Below, in pieces: positions 22,481 to 33,850 of a DNA stretch of 64,000 nucleotides. Made by a program: the position numbers and the translations under genes. Under the pieces are notes generated by a model, which made no database searches, was not told the DNA's origin, and saw nothing but the letters and a program-made list of their open reading frames with translations. Source of the stretch: Acanthococcus lagerstroemiae (Eukaryota > Arthropoda > Insecta > Hemiptera > Eriococcidae); assembly GCA_031841125.1 (NCBI GenBank), contig CM063113.1, positions 40,702,197 to 40,766,196 on the forward strand. The letters are read 5' to 3'. Position 1 is the stretch's first letter, and each line of letters starts with the position of its first letter.

Positions 22481-23419
22481 TGTCCCCTTATTTTACATGT
22501 TTTCGCCAATCGATTGAGTGCGCCCTGAAGTTTGTTCCAATGGACCTATAAACTCGCCATAAAAAAGTTCAGCTCAATCTGAGGTCATTAACCCGTGGCG
22601 CTTTGGCCTTGAAGTTATGTGTAATACTGAGATTCTACAAAAAACCACGATTATCTCGGAACATATCAACTTCAGGACCAAAATGTATGTAACATAAAAT
22701 GTTCCCTGTTAAATTTTCTATAAAAAAGATTCCATACAACTTTGCTCTAGAACGCATATTTACCGAGATAATCGAGAAAGTTTCAAGGAACGTGGCTTTT
22801 GTTATTTTTTCTTTCATAACCGATCTTTACTAGCTATTCACTTTAGGACCAAAATACAAATAACATAAAATGTTCCTTGTTAAATTTTCTATAAAAAGGT
22901 TCTAAACAACTTTTCTCTAGAAAACGTATTTATCGAGATAATCGGAATATGAGCATACTTATGATGTTTATTATAGTGTCTTTAGCGAAAACTGACACTT
23001 TTCAAGTACTTCTGTTTTCTTACTTGAACGAGCTAAACCATTGTTTTTTTTTCATCTCATTGTTCAAGGGGTGAAGATGGACACATGCCGAAGTGTTTGC
23101 CATTGTTAAAAGCTTGTATTTGCAAGAGGTAGAACTCTGTTAGTCCGACCCTAGTGATAACAAATTTGCGAAAGAGCCTAAAATTGAAACGTTAACGGTT
23201 ATAACTTGGTATCCATGAGCATGGGCGCCCACAGAGGGTAGCGGAGGTAGCTACCGCTACCTTATAAGTTATAAGCTTTCCTTATTTTTATATTTTTGTT
23301 TTGTGCATAGTTAGGGATATTTATGATTCATGTAATTGAATCGTTCAATAATACGTTCATTAACATTCATAGGGACTGCTCATTTTCGTTTTTTCAGTTA
23401 TCAGCCAGGGACTCATGCC

Positions 23420-24745
23420 CATGTAACGATTCACTAATCTCAATTCAAATACAAGAATCAGGGTTAAGTTATGGTCGTCAGCATTTTTTCTTGCTACCTC
23501 ATCAAAAAATTCTGCGGGCGGCCATGAACATAGATTCGAATTCGTCTCGAAAAATTGAGTAATTAGCATCAGCGCCGACGCCGAAGTTTTTCGAAAAAAA
23601 TTTTTCCCTAAAAAGACGTAATGTATAGTATGAAGAAATTTTCAAAATTTGAAAAATCAAGAGATTTTGAATTAAAGACAGTTTTCTACTCAATTTTTTA
23701 CGCTGAGTTCGAATTTAGTATTCAAATTTGGCGGTGACGCTTCGTTCCCGAGATAAATTCGAAAATGTGGTCGAAATGGGTTAATAAATGAGTCTAACTC
23801 AAATTTGACAATGGATCCGAATTCGTCTCGAAAAATTGAGTAATTCCCACCGGGACCCACGAAGTCACAACCCTCGTGATGTCGGCGTACCGGACCCACC
23901 AAATCACGACACTCGTGATCTTGTGTTCCAGACCCACGAAGTCACAACCCCCGTGATTTCGGCGCAGTACCATCGGTACATGATGCAGTCACACCAGATT
24001 CGGGTCGTGATATCTTGTACCGAACCCACGAAGTCACAACCCCCGTGGTCTCGTGTACCGGACCCACGAAGTCACGGCCCTCGTGATCTTGTGTACTGGA
24101 TCCACGAAGTCTCGCCTCCGTGGTCTCGTGTACCGGACCCACGAAGTCACGACCCTCGTGATCTCGTGTACTGGACCCACGTAGTCACAACCCTCGTGAT
24201 TTCTTGTACCGGACCCACGAAGTTAGTATTCAGTGTGCAAATTGGTGGTGACGCTCCATTACCGAGATAGGTTCGAAAATGTGGGCGAAGTGTGACAAAA
24301 AATGAGTCCAGCTCAAATTTGACAACGGATTTGAATTCGCCTCAAAAAATTGAGTAATCAGCACCAGTGCTGACGCCGAAGCTGTCCGAAAATTTTTTCG
24401 CCCCCAAAAAAATATAATATATAGTACGGAGAAATTTTCAAAATTTGAAAAATCAAAAATTTTGAATTAAAGACTGTTTTCTACTCAATTTTTTACGCTG
24501 AGTTCGAATTCAGTGTTCAAATTTGGCGGCGACGCTCAATTCGATAATGTGGTCGAAATGGGTCAAAAGATATTCTAGCTCAAATTTGAAAACGGATTCG
24601 AATTCGTCTCGAAAAATTGATTAATTAGCACTAACTATTCACTAATCTCAATTCAAATACAAAAATCAGGGTTAAATTATGGTCGTCAGCATTTTCTTTT
24701 AATACCTCATCAAATGGTTTTGCGGGCGCCCATGTCCATGAGCCA
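23420..24745. repeat. Nested direct repeats inside the foldback unit
   Basis: A ~105-bp block (GATTCACTAATCTCAATTCA, TTATGGTCGTCAGCATTTT) occurs at about 23425-23530 and 24640-24745. Within it a ~310-bp block (TCGAATTCGTCTCGAAAAAT, CTACTCAATTTTTTACGCTG, CAAATTTGGCGG) occurs at about 23535-23846 and again, in parts, from 24230 to 24620. The 38-bp minisatellite sits between those copies. Confidence 0.7.
23848..24222. repeat. 38-bp minisatellite of hairpin-forming units
   Basis: About nine units follow the pattern CGGACCCACGAAGTCACGA, CCCTCGTGATCTCGTGTAC. Each contains TCACGA-ccc-TCGTGA, a 6-bp stem with a 3-base loop, inside a wider CACGA...TCGTG pairing. Units differ by a few substitutions, and one carries a ~48-bp extension near 23970-24015. 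The long frames on both strands here arise from the repeat. Confidence 0.85.
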
Positions 24746-25698
24746 TAACTAATTCCAAATTCAATGATTGGAGAACACCAAACTTGGCGATCTAGGGTTA
24801 ATACACTTTTTTTATTGAGTCTTGAGCATTCTAAGATTCCGGTGAAAACTTGGCATAGTGGATTTGAGATGATGTTTATCAACAATAGGAAACAGCGATT
24901 TGCCCATAGGAAATGACCCTGAATTCTGAGAACACGACTGTTCCTTAACAGTACAATGATATCTTATGCGCAAATTGTTGACCATATTGATATACATACA
25001 TGATCCGAGGTCTACTCTATAGTAGGTACCTAACAAACTGTCATGGGCTTAGCCAGGTGGGGCCGGGGACAGGGGACAGGGGCGCTGGCCCTAGTAGACA
25101 GAGACTGAAGTTATATTGTAGTGTGCGTTACCCGACATTAATAGATATTTCAGCCGGACATTAATAAAAAAAAAACTATGTTTTCTAGAAATTCCACGCA
25201 ATTTTGCGATTATTTCGATAAATACGTTTTTTAAAGAAAAGTTGTATAGAACCTTTTTATAGAAAATTTAGCAAGAAATATTTTATGTTCTTTGCATTTT
25301 GGTTCTAAAGTGAATATTTTTTTTAAATAACTGCGATTCAGCTGGTAAGGATCCGTTATGAAAGAAAAAATAAGCCACATTCCTCGAAACTTTCACACGT
25401 TTTCACAAATATCCCGGTAAATATGCGTTCTACAGAAAAGTTGTATAGAATCTTTTTTATAGAAAATTTAACAGGAAATATATATTTTATGTTCTATGCA
25501 TTTTAGTCCTAAAGTTGATATGTTCCAAAATATATATTTTTTTTTTGTAGAATCTTAGTATTACACGTAGCTTTAAGGTCAAAGCGCCGCGAGTTAATGA
25601 CCTCAGATTGAGCTCAAATTTTTTATGGCGAGTTTCTAGGTCCGTTTGGACGAATTTCAGTGCGCACTCAATCGACTGGCGAAAACTTGGAAGAGGGG

Positions 25699-26059
25699 GT
25701 TATTGTACCTATCGTCCAGTAAAAAATTATAAAAATTATTCATTCTGTCCTTTCTAACAGTATACTTATTTGTCATACTTATAAAAAAATGCCAAAAGTA
25801 AATTACTTCTCTCACAATTGCATGGCGACATGGAATGCCCAACATTCACAGAATGACCCACGTTCATCTTACAGATCAAACAGTTCGATGGCATAAAATG
25901 AGAAAAGCACGATAGCAAAAACGCCGAATCAGCCTTTTTGCATTAGAAAATTCTATACGTTTTTATACATACGTCTTCTAGAGAAACTGGATTATTTCCA
26001 TAAAAAGTGAAAAATTCTCTTTTTTTCAGTGTTTCATCTTGTCGAGCATAAAATTCCTT
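25699..26059. other. AT-rich DNA, no gene recognised
   Basis: Short frames only. Confidence 0.35.
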
Positions 26060-26345
26060 TTCCAATGATACTTTTGCAAGAAAAAATTCCGCAGAAAACG
26101 CTCCGCAAGAAACGTTCTGCAGAAAAACGTTACCATCGTGATGTAGTTGCGCATTCCTCTTCATGCGGTTATTCGTTCTATCACGTTTTACCCTCGGCCG
26201 ACACGGAGATTGCCGAGCAGTGCCGAGAATGAACGATTAGAGAACGTACCGGAATGTGGGTACGCGTGTCAACGCAGTCGTCTGGATGACAGCCATGTAA
26301 CAATGTCCTTCTATGCGGCAGTCGGGATATTTAGACCCCCCCCCC
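26060..26345 (+). repeat. Dispersed repeat (GCAGAAAAACGTTAC family), copy 1
   Basis: Phrases such as AAAACGCTCCGCAAGAAACG, GCAGAAAAACGTTACCATCG, GTAGTTGCGCATTCCTCTT and GCCGAGAATGAACGATTA recur in the same order at 47215-47365. The closing CTGGATGACA...GGCAGTCGG part recurs at 47826-47868. It is a two-copy family with a long insert in the other copy. Confidence 0.7.
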
Positions 26346-26391
26346 CCTAGAGAAGGTAATTGGTATTAATTTTGGGTCGAGCAGCGCTGTA

Positions 26392-26676
26392 GTCCGTTCC
26401 AAATAAGCATGCCGGTAACAGTTGCGAGTACGGTGGCATATGGAGAAAGGAAAAGGTAGTTATTCACACAACACTACAAACGGGAGCACAGATATTCTCT
26501 AACGTTAAAGGACATTCGACAAAATGATCAAAATTAAGTTATTGGTGACATTATGTTCTATAATTCTGAAATTTTCGCAGCGACTGATAACGTAAAAATG
26601 TTTGTTGGTCTTGCATAGATACACAGCGAAGTGTGAAATGCCTGAAATGTTCCCGACGTTCTTATTTGGAACGGAC
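26392..26676. mobile_element. 285-bp MITE with TA duplication and 16-bp TIRs
   Basis: GTCCGTTCCAAATAAG at 26392-26407 and its exact complement at 26661-26676 are both flanked by TA (26390-26391, 26677-26678). Weaker pairing continues inward. This is the structure of a non-autonomous Tc1/mariner-type element. Confidence 0.8.
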
Positions 26677-27068
26677 TATAATAGGTAGTATTGCGCACAA
26701 CGAAACCGGGACAATTGGCGAGCGGCAGCTTTCTTTAAATCGATCGAAATCAATTTTCATAAAAGAAGGTAACTTCTAGAAAATTTGACGCTCTACAAAT
26801 TTTGTTCTTTTAATTTCTCCGCTAAATGGCTTCGTTCTCGACTTATTTTGAGATAACTCAATTAACATTCAGATAGGAAAATCGTCCTGATCTCGTTTTC
26901 AATTTTGTCGATTATAGCGCTCTTAGCGGACACTCGGCCCGAATTCCTGACTAGTTCTCGCGCGTTTCTTCCATCGTCCAGAAGTAGAAACTAATTTCGC
27001 TTCTTTCATACTCAATCCGTTTCACCAAATACGTTTTCTTTTCGCCTTCCTTCCTGTTTTCTGGTTAG

Positions 27069-27196
27069 ACTTCTACGTGTTGGTCGATACGACTGCGCGC
27101 CATCCGAGTTTTGTAAACGGCGATAACGAGACGGATGAATGTCGATATTTCACGTTTTATACGAATACCTCTGTCTCCGTCCGACCAAAGGTGTAG
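27069..27196 (+). CDS. Exon-like open frame of unknown host protein
   Basis: A strong acceptor (CTTCCTTCCTGTTTTCTGGTTAG) ends at 27068. The following frame encodes FYVLVDTTARHPSFVNGD then ETDECRYFTFYT and reaches TAG at 27194-27196, with a possible donor just before it (AAG|GTGTAG). It has two N-glycosylation sequons (NETD, NTSV). No family was recognised. The resemblance in style to the exon-like stretch at 9618-9895 suggests an extracellular protein, but no link is shown. Confidence 0.3.
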
Positions 27197-28550
27197 GTGC
27201 TGCTCGCTTTCCCTCCCCAATATCGCTCGTAATTTGAATAGGGCGCTAGAACCAGGCCGAGGTACGCTTCGAACGGTCGCGGCTTGGCGGTGAAGTCAGC
27301 ACGGGCAATCGTGCCGAAGGAAGAACAAAAAATAGGTATTTCGTTTATGGCCGCTAATTTCTCGCAGCTTTTAGACAGATTAAAGCGGTCGTTTTGGAGC
27401 GAATTTCGAGAGAGAAACCGTCGCCTGTCGCCACCGCTGCCCGTTGTCGGCGCAAATCGTCGTCGACCGTCGTTTATCACGGCCGCGACGCGGTGTTCCA
27501 GTATTAGTCTAATCCGTTCCACTTTCACCCTAGCGATTCGCCGATTCCACTTCGAGTAATTAGTCTCGTATTTCGACGCGATTTTTGCGACGCTGCGCAG
27601 GAAACTCAGCGTTTCTGAAACAGAACGAGTGAGAAAAAGGAGCGGCGGAAAAGACGCGGGCGTGCGGGAGACTGTTTGGATGCTTACACCATATGCCTAC
27701 AGCTTCGGTCCGGATACGCATCCGTGCGCGTTACGCGGTCGCAATATCGAGTAACCCGCTTCGGTACTTCCGGCCTTGCACCTTCCGTGTCACGTCCTCG
27801 CAAATGCGGCTCGTCGATCGTCCAGTCTTGGTGCGTGAGGCAAACGGAAAGTTCAGTGATAAAAATGAGACATCCGGCACTTTCCGTCCAGCCGACAAAT
27901 TTTGCACTTGCAATTGATCGCGTTAAAAGAAAATGGTTGAGGTTCGACGCACCTAATGGGTTTTTGGATCAGAGAGCATTGATCTCAAACTTGACGCTTT
28001 CAACATTGAAATGATACGACGCGCTAAAGACGCTGAAACTTATAGCAGCCACTGTGAACCGGAGTTACTGTGACACAGAAAGTCTCGTTAAATTCTTTAA
28101 ATTGGTGGTAACACTGTGTTTCGAGAGCTGACGTTCGGCGGTTTTTCAACTATACTAGAGACCTTTCCCCATCAGGTTTTGTGTCGCACTGGAAATGTAC
28201 AACTCTCTAATATTTTTATCTTTGTTTTTACCTTCAAAATTTTTAGCCAATTACTTCGTAAGAGGAGAAATCTACAACGCAACGAAATCACATCAAGCCT
28301 TCGGCATTTTTTTTTTCATTTCAAAATTGGAAGAATTTTTAGGGAAGAATTTTTAGGGGGTGCTATAGCCCCTTATCTCCCTCTTTGGTTGCAGCGCCCT
28401 TGCTTGTATTATGGTAAGTCAATGCAACGAGGGAACTACTTATTCAGTTTAAAAAGCAGCATAAAAGGTTTCGTTTACAGCGTCTTAATGAAGTGAAGCG
28501 TACTCAATGCGTCTTTTATTGATGCAAAACGATGATATAATCTTCGGGGA
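27197..28550. other. CpG-rich segment without an assignable gene
   Basis: 27250-27960 is markedly richer in CG dinucleotides and GC than its neighbours, with overlapping open frames on both strands of up to 123 codons. None resembles a known family. Promoter or 5'-exon DNA of a host gene is possible. From 28100 the sequence becomes AT-rich. Confidence 0.35.
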
Positions 28551-28554
28551 CAAT

Positions 28555-31440
28555 CTCCGATGATTTTTGAAGAATTTCATCAAAAGTTATCGGGAAAAAT
28601 TTCCGATAATTTTAAAGGAATTTCATCGAAAATTTTCGGGGAAAAATTCTAATAATTTCCGAAGAATCTCATCGGAAATCTTCGGGAAAAATTTCCAATG
28701 TTTTTCAAAGAATTTCTTCAAAAATCGTCCGGCAAATTTTCCGAAAATTAACGAGGAATTTCATAGAAAATATTCGGGGAAAACTCTGATGGTTTTTGAA
28801 GAATTTTATTAACAATCTTCAGGAAAAACAACTTCCAAAGTTTTCCGAAAGATTTCATCAAAATTCTTCAGAAAATTCACGAATAATTTCTGAAGAATTT
28901 CATAAGATTTTTTTTTCAAATATTTCCGAGGTTTTCCAAAGAACATAAACGTGCGATGATCGCCACCGAATTTCATCGAAAACCTCTGGGAAAAATCTTC
29001 GTTGATTAATAAGATATTTCATCAGAAATGAAAAAATTATTCCGATAATTTCCAAAGAATCTTGTCGAAAATCTTGAGAAAAAATGTCTAATGTAGTTTT
29101 CCAAATAATTTCATCAAAAATTTTCGGGAAAACATTCCAAAAATTTTTGCAGAATTTCAAAGGATTTTCCCCCAAAAATTTCCAATGTTTTTCAAAGACT
29201 TTAAAAGTTTAGTGAACTCCAAGGAATTTCATCGGAAACTTTTTGAAAAAAATATTCCGATAATTTCCAAGGAATATTTTCGAACATCTTGAGAAAAACT
29301 GTGTCCAATATTTTCCAAATAATTTCATCGGAAACCTTCGGGAAAGTTTTTCGATAATTTTTGAAGAATTTCATAGGAAATATTCGGGGAAAAACTCTGA
29401 TGGTTTTTGAAGAGTTTTATCAAGAATCTTCAGGAAAAACGTTCGATGATCTCCGAAGAATTTCATCGAAAACGTTCGGGAAAAATCTCCGATAATTTTT
29501 TCAAAGAATTTAGATGAAATTTTATGGAAAACGTTGGAAATTTTTTCTAAAGATTTCCGATGAAATTCCTTGAAAATAATTTTTCCCGAATATTTTTGAT
29601 GAAATTCTTTTGAGATGATCAAACATTTTTCCAGATGATTTTTCATCAAATTATTCAGAAACCATCTGAGTTTTCTCTCGATTATTTCCTATGATGTTCT
29701 TCAAAAATTATTGGACAATTTTCTTGAAGGGATTTGTTGAAATTTTTTGGAAAACAGTGGACATTTGTTCTAACTATCGGAATTATCTTCCAAAAATTGC
29801 CGATGAAATTCTTTAATCATCGGAGATTTTTCCCTGAATATTTCCTATGAAATACTTAAAAAATTATCGAAAAATTGCCTCGAAGAATTTTGATGAAATT
29901 TTTCGGCAAATATTGGAAGTTTGTTCTGAAGATTTCATGAAATTCTTTGGAAATTATCGGAATCTTTTTCAATAAATTTCCATTGAAATTTCTTGGAAAT
30001 CATCGGAGGTTACAACAAAGATTTTTGATGAAATTCGTCGGAGATCATCATCGAACGATAAAACTCTTCAAAACCCTTCGGAGTTTTTCCCGGAATATTT
30101 CCAATTAAATTCTTCAACGACTATCCGAAAACTTTCCCGAAGAATTTCGATGAAATTCTGTGGAAAACATTGGAAAATTTTTCTCAAGATTTTTGACAAG
30201 ATTCTTTAGAAATTATTAGAATTAAAAAAAAAATTCTAATGAGATTCCTTATTAATCATCGGAGATTTTCCCAAAGGTTTTCGATGAAATTCTTTGAAGA
30301 GCGTCGAACGTTTAGATTTTTGGAAAATATTGGAGATTTTTTAAAAGATTTCCAACAAGATTCTTCCAAAATAATTGGAATTTTTTCCCCGAAAATTTCT
30401 GATGAAATTCCTTAAAAATCATCAGAAATCTTTCACGAAGATTTTTGAAGGAAATTTTACTGAAGATAATTGATAACATTCTCCTGAAACCATCGGAGTT
30501 TTCCCCCGAGTATTTCCTATGAAATCGCCAAAAAAATATTGGGAAATTTTCCCGAAAGTTTTTGTTGAAATCTTTGGAAAACATTGGAAATTTTTTCAAA
30601 AGATTTTCGATAAGATTCTTCGGAAATTATCGGCGTTTTTCCCCGAAACTTTCTGACGTATTTCCTTAAAAATCATCGGAGATTCTTCCCAAAGATCTTC
30701 GATCAAATTCTTTGGTGAACATTTATTTTGAAGGTTGTTGATAAAATTCTTCAAAAACCATCGGATTTTCCTCTGAATATTCCCTATAAAATTATTTTAA
30801 AATTATCGGAAAATTTTCCCAATGATTTTTGAAGAAATTCTTTGGATAACATTGAAATTTTTTCCAAAGATTTTTGATAAGATTTGCAAATTATCGGAAT
30901 TTTTTTATTCAAAATTTCTGATGAAATTCCTTATAATCTGCGGAGAATTTTCCAAAAGGTCTTCGATAAAATTCTTCTAAGATCATCAAACATTAAAATT
31001 TTTTAAAAACACTGAAAATTTTTTTAAAAAGATTTCCGATAAGATTCTTCGGAAATTATCCGAATTTTTCCCGAAAATTTCCGATGAAATTTCTTAAAAA
31101 TCATTGAAGATTTTTCCCAAAGATTTTTCTCCCTAAGATTTTCGACGAAATTCTTCGGAGATCATCGAACGTTTTCCCTGAAGATTGTTAATAAAATTCC
31201 TCCATAAACCATCAGAGTTTTTCTCCGAGTGTTTCCTATGAAATATTTCAAAAACTATCGGAAAATTTTCCTGAAGATTTCTGAAGAAATTCTTTGGAAA
31301 ACATTGTAAATTTTTGCAGAGATTTCCGATAAGTTGATTCGGGAATTATCGAAATTCTTTTCAAAAATTTCCGACGAAATTTCTTAAAAATCATCGGAGA
31401 TTCTTCCCGAAAATTTTCGATGAGATTTCTCGAAGAACAA
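28555..31440. repeat. ~46-bp satellite array with one orientation switch near 29505
   Basis: From 28555 to about 29505 diverged units read like GAAGAATTTCATCGAAAATT followed by TTCGGGAAAAATTTCCGAT, period 45-46 bp (about 20 units). From about 29510 to 31440 the units read as the reverse complement (GATGAAATTCTTTGGAAAT, ATCGGAATTTTTCCCGAA), about 40 units. The near-multiple-of-three period creates long spurious frames with a 15-residue EFHRKFSGK-like repeat. Divergence is high throughout. Confidence 0.9.
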
Positions 31441-31715
31441 TCTACAGGGGAGGGGGGGGGTTCTACAGTTTTGCATTTACATCTTATGGGAATACAGGAG
31501 AAAAATAAAATAAAAAGTGTCTGCACGTAAATGCATCTGTTCGTAGAGGTGAGTGCAGGGAGTGGGGATAAGAAGGAGAGGACATTGCTAGTCAAGGAAA
31601 CCATATTTTCCCAGTTTGGTGGTTTAGTCACATTAACACGCAGCGAACGGGATTTTCCTATGCTGCAATTTAAACTGCATAACCCTGTATGTATATCATG
31701 TAGTCCCCAGTAATT
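31441..31715. other. Flank of the satellite, no gene recognised
   Basis: A G-run lies near 31452. Short frames without resemblance. Confidence 0.35.
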
Positions 31716-31990
31716 TCACCAGGCTAGGTTTATTCTTTTCTTCAGTTCTTTGTTTATTCTTTCTTTAAATACTATCGTTTGCCCTAGATACACAAATTCA
31801 TTAACCTTTTCTATTTCTGTTCCGTCTATTTTTAATTTACATTTTTCTTTCCTATTTGATAGAATGTTCGTTTTACTTCTGTTAATCTTTCTCCCACGCA
31901 ACGTTTCGATATTATCACTAATTAGTACCACATCATCAGCTAATCTTAGGTTATTTATTATTTTCCTTATCATGAAATTACGTGAACTTT
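31716..31990 (-). pseudogene. RTE-like LINE fragment with RT catalytic motif
   Basis: The - strand frame includes LRLADDVVLISD, the palm motif with the catalytic Asp pair, then RSKTNILSN and NEFVYLGQTIVFKE, ending in KKRINLAW. The LADD...YLGQ order is typical of RTE-type reverse transcriptases. It is shorter than 100 codons and lacks both ends, with a small internal deletion after the Asp motif. Confidence 0.75.
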
Positions 31991-32290
31991 AGTTAGTTAT
32001 CATTAATTACGTTTATTGTTACAGATTATAATAACGAAATATTCTTCTCAGCAATATCGTAATAATCAGGGCCCGGATTTATAGTCGCTAGAAACTAAAA
32101 AGAAAAAAAAATCTGTATTTAAAGTCTCTAAAAGACCTCAATAGTTCATTAAAAGTCCCCATAAAAATGAAATATATAGTCTCACCTATATAACTATGGT
32201 CTTATGGGAATCAAATTAAAGGTCTTGGAAAATTGAACCTAACTTTTATATTTCAATTCCTCTCGTAACAATTTTGAATCAAAGTACTGT
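31991..32290. other. AT-rich spacer with loosely repeated AAAGTC(T/C)C words
   Basis: Several AAAAGTCCC, AAAGTCTCT and ATAGTCTCACC words recur in 32080-32240. Nothing else was recognised. Confidence 0.35.
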
Positions 32291-32294
32291 ATCA

Positions 32295-32780
32295 TCAAGC
32301 GACGCATCCTCTTTTCGAAGGCACACACACCCCATTAATAAGATTTAAAATTTTGTCACACGTAACAGTTTTACAAATGAAGGAATAATCCGTGTGGTTC
32401 ATCAAAATTAGGATTCCTGACTTCGATTCGTCAGTACCATTTTCATTCTCCAATATCTCATCAAGTGCTTCGAGTAATCCCTCTGAATTATTGCGCACGA
32501 CATAAACACGTTCATTTTTTAAAATCAAATTCTTGAGTTTGTACGCGACTTTCTCCGCGGCCCTGTGCTTGTAATAGAGTGGCTCGGGCCACAGAAACAC
32601 GCCCTCGCGCCGCCGCTGACCACAAGTCTCCTTTCTGCCCGATGTATGGCGCATTATGACGGCCGAATGTCGTGAACTAGTCTCGTCGAGAAGGTTTTGT
32701 TCCCCGAACTTTTCCTTTTGCTCACTCAGATTTCTGTTTGATGGGTGAGCCGCGCGAAGCGCCGTCTGACATGCCCTCAA
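32295..32780 (-). CDS. Hypothetical protein, 161 residues
   Basis: This is the longest frame in the window not explained by a repeat. The N-terminal third is basic and Ser/Arg-rich. The middle has PEPLYYKHRAAEKVAYKL and NERVYVVRNNSEGLLEAL, predicted helical and soluble. The C-terminal part has ILILMNHTDYSFICKT then a Cys-spaced tail (CDKILNLINGVCVPSKRGC). Codon use has mixed third positions. No family was recognised, no acceptor or promoter is evident, and the initiating Met may not be the true start. It may be a last exon of a larger gene or a TE product. Confidence 0.4.
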   Translation of the reverse strand: MRACQTALRAAHPSNRNLSEQKEKFGEQNLLDETSSRHSAVIMRHTSGRKETCGQRRREGVFLWPEPLYYKHRAAEKVAYKLKNLILKNERVYVVRNNSEGLLEALDEILENENGTDESKSGILILMNHTDYSFICKTVTCDKILNLINGVCVPSKRGCVA

Positions 32781-32789
32781 GATTAGCGT

Positions 32790-33850
32790 TGTACATGTAT
32801 AGATAGGTCAACAACGATTCGAACCTTTAACGCCGCGCGTGTGCTACCATCGTCATCGCCGTGCGTACGCAAACGTGCCAACACCACGCGTGAAAAAAAA
32901 AAAAGTGAAAAAAAAAGACAGATTAGACGCCAGCATTTGGCACCGCGCCTCCGCCCTCCCAGTCACGTGTAAATACCTACGCAGACGGTGGAGCATGCAA
33001 TGCAGCGCGGTACTCTCGCGTTAACACAAGCGAAAGAGAACACGACGCGACGCCTGCTATACCTTGACATAGGCAAATACAAGACAGACGTGGTGTTCGA
33101 TGTTTTGCATACCCGAATCGCCGTATTTACGACGCGGCGATATTGTCGAGGAACAGACGATTATGAACACGCAAACGCGGCGTTAAGTTGCGTTACGCCA
33201 AACGCGTAGGCAAGGGGGGTGGGAGTCTCCAGGGGTCTGAACCACTTAACAAAGTATGGTGTTTTTTCAGGAGTTATGCACGGCAAATTATGGTTGGAAG
33301 GGTGTAAAGGGTCCGGCAAGACAGAGAAAAAATGTTCGCATCCCACCTTATAACGCCTTTGCGTTACGTTGACCAACAACGCGAAATCAAAATGGAGTAA
33401 CTGATTCGTTCGTTACCTACACGCACTTTGTATGTCGTATATACATAAAACATTTATAAATCGGTAGCATTTGTACGTCCACCTTCTCGACTTGAGGAGT
33501 TGAGTCGAGTAGGAGATACGCGAATGCACATCCGTACTCCGGCAACGTACACGCCGCGAGTATAATACGACGTTCGCGGAAACCCGGAATCTTCTCGAGG
33601 CTAGATACGGCGCTCGCATCCGAACGAGCCAGTAGGTTTACCTATTTCTTACCAATTTACTCTCATCTTTACGAAATACGAGCACGAGTACAAGAACACG
33701 TATCGTAGGCCGAAAACCCAACATTTTCGAAATTTATATCGGCGGCCGGGGTGTGAGCGAAATACGAAAGAACGAAAAAAATCTCAGCAGTTTGATTTAG
33801 TTCCTTTCTAACGTTGGTTCGTGCCCTCGAAATGTATTTCGTGGCCTGTA
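32790..33850. other. CpG-rich unique DNA, no supported gene
   Basis: CG-rich stretches (32820-33060, 33160-33220, 33480-33660) contain frames of 60-80 codons on both strands with no resemblance. A poly-A-like tract lies at 32887-32917. Confidence 0.35.

Larger units (their letters stand above)
22481..25698. mobile_element. 3.2-kb unit bounded by ~470-bp inverted arms (foldback-like)
   Basis: The left arm (22481-22945) and right arm (25212-25698) are reverse-complement copies, sharing GTTTTCGCCA-TCGATTGAGTG, CTCGCCATAAAAAA and CATAAAATGTTCC. Each arm holds a direct duplication of a ~195-bp block (GTTAAATTTTCTATAAAAA then ACGTATTTATCGAGATAATCG). Between them lie repeated segments and a minisatellite but no transposase. 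Long arms around a non-coding core suit a foldback or large MITE-type transposon; an inverted segmental duplication is the alternative. Confidence 0.65.

Noticed and set aside
23836..24270. 144-codon frame encoding a His/Asp/Pro-rich repeat protein
   Set aside because: It lies entirely within the 38-bp minisatellite and its flanks; both strands are open for the same reason.
27157..27559. 123-codon - strand frame and 91-codon + strand frame
   Set aside because: Overlapping open frames in a CpG-rich block without any family signal; treated as possible promoter or exon DNA rather than a gene.
28555..31440. CRISPR array
   Set aside because: Units are degenerate with no constant repeat and unique-spacer alternation, and the context is eukaryotic.
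28567..31631. Several Phe/Lys-rich frames with a 15-residue repeat (EFHRKFSGK type)
   Set aside because: They are translations of the 46-bp satellite, occur in several frames and both halves of the inverted array, and lack a common start or end.
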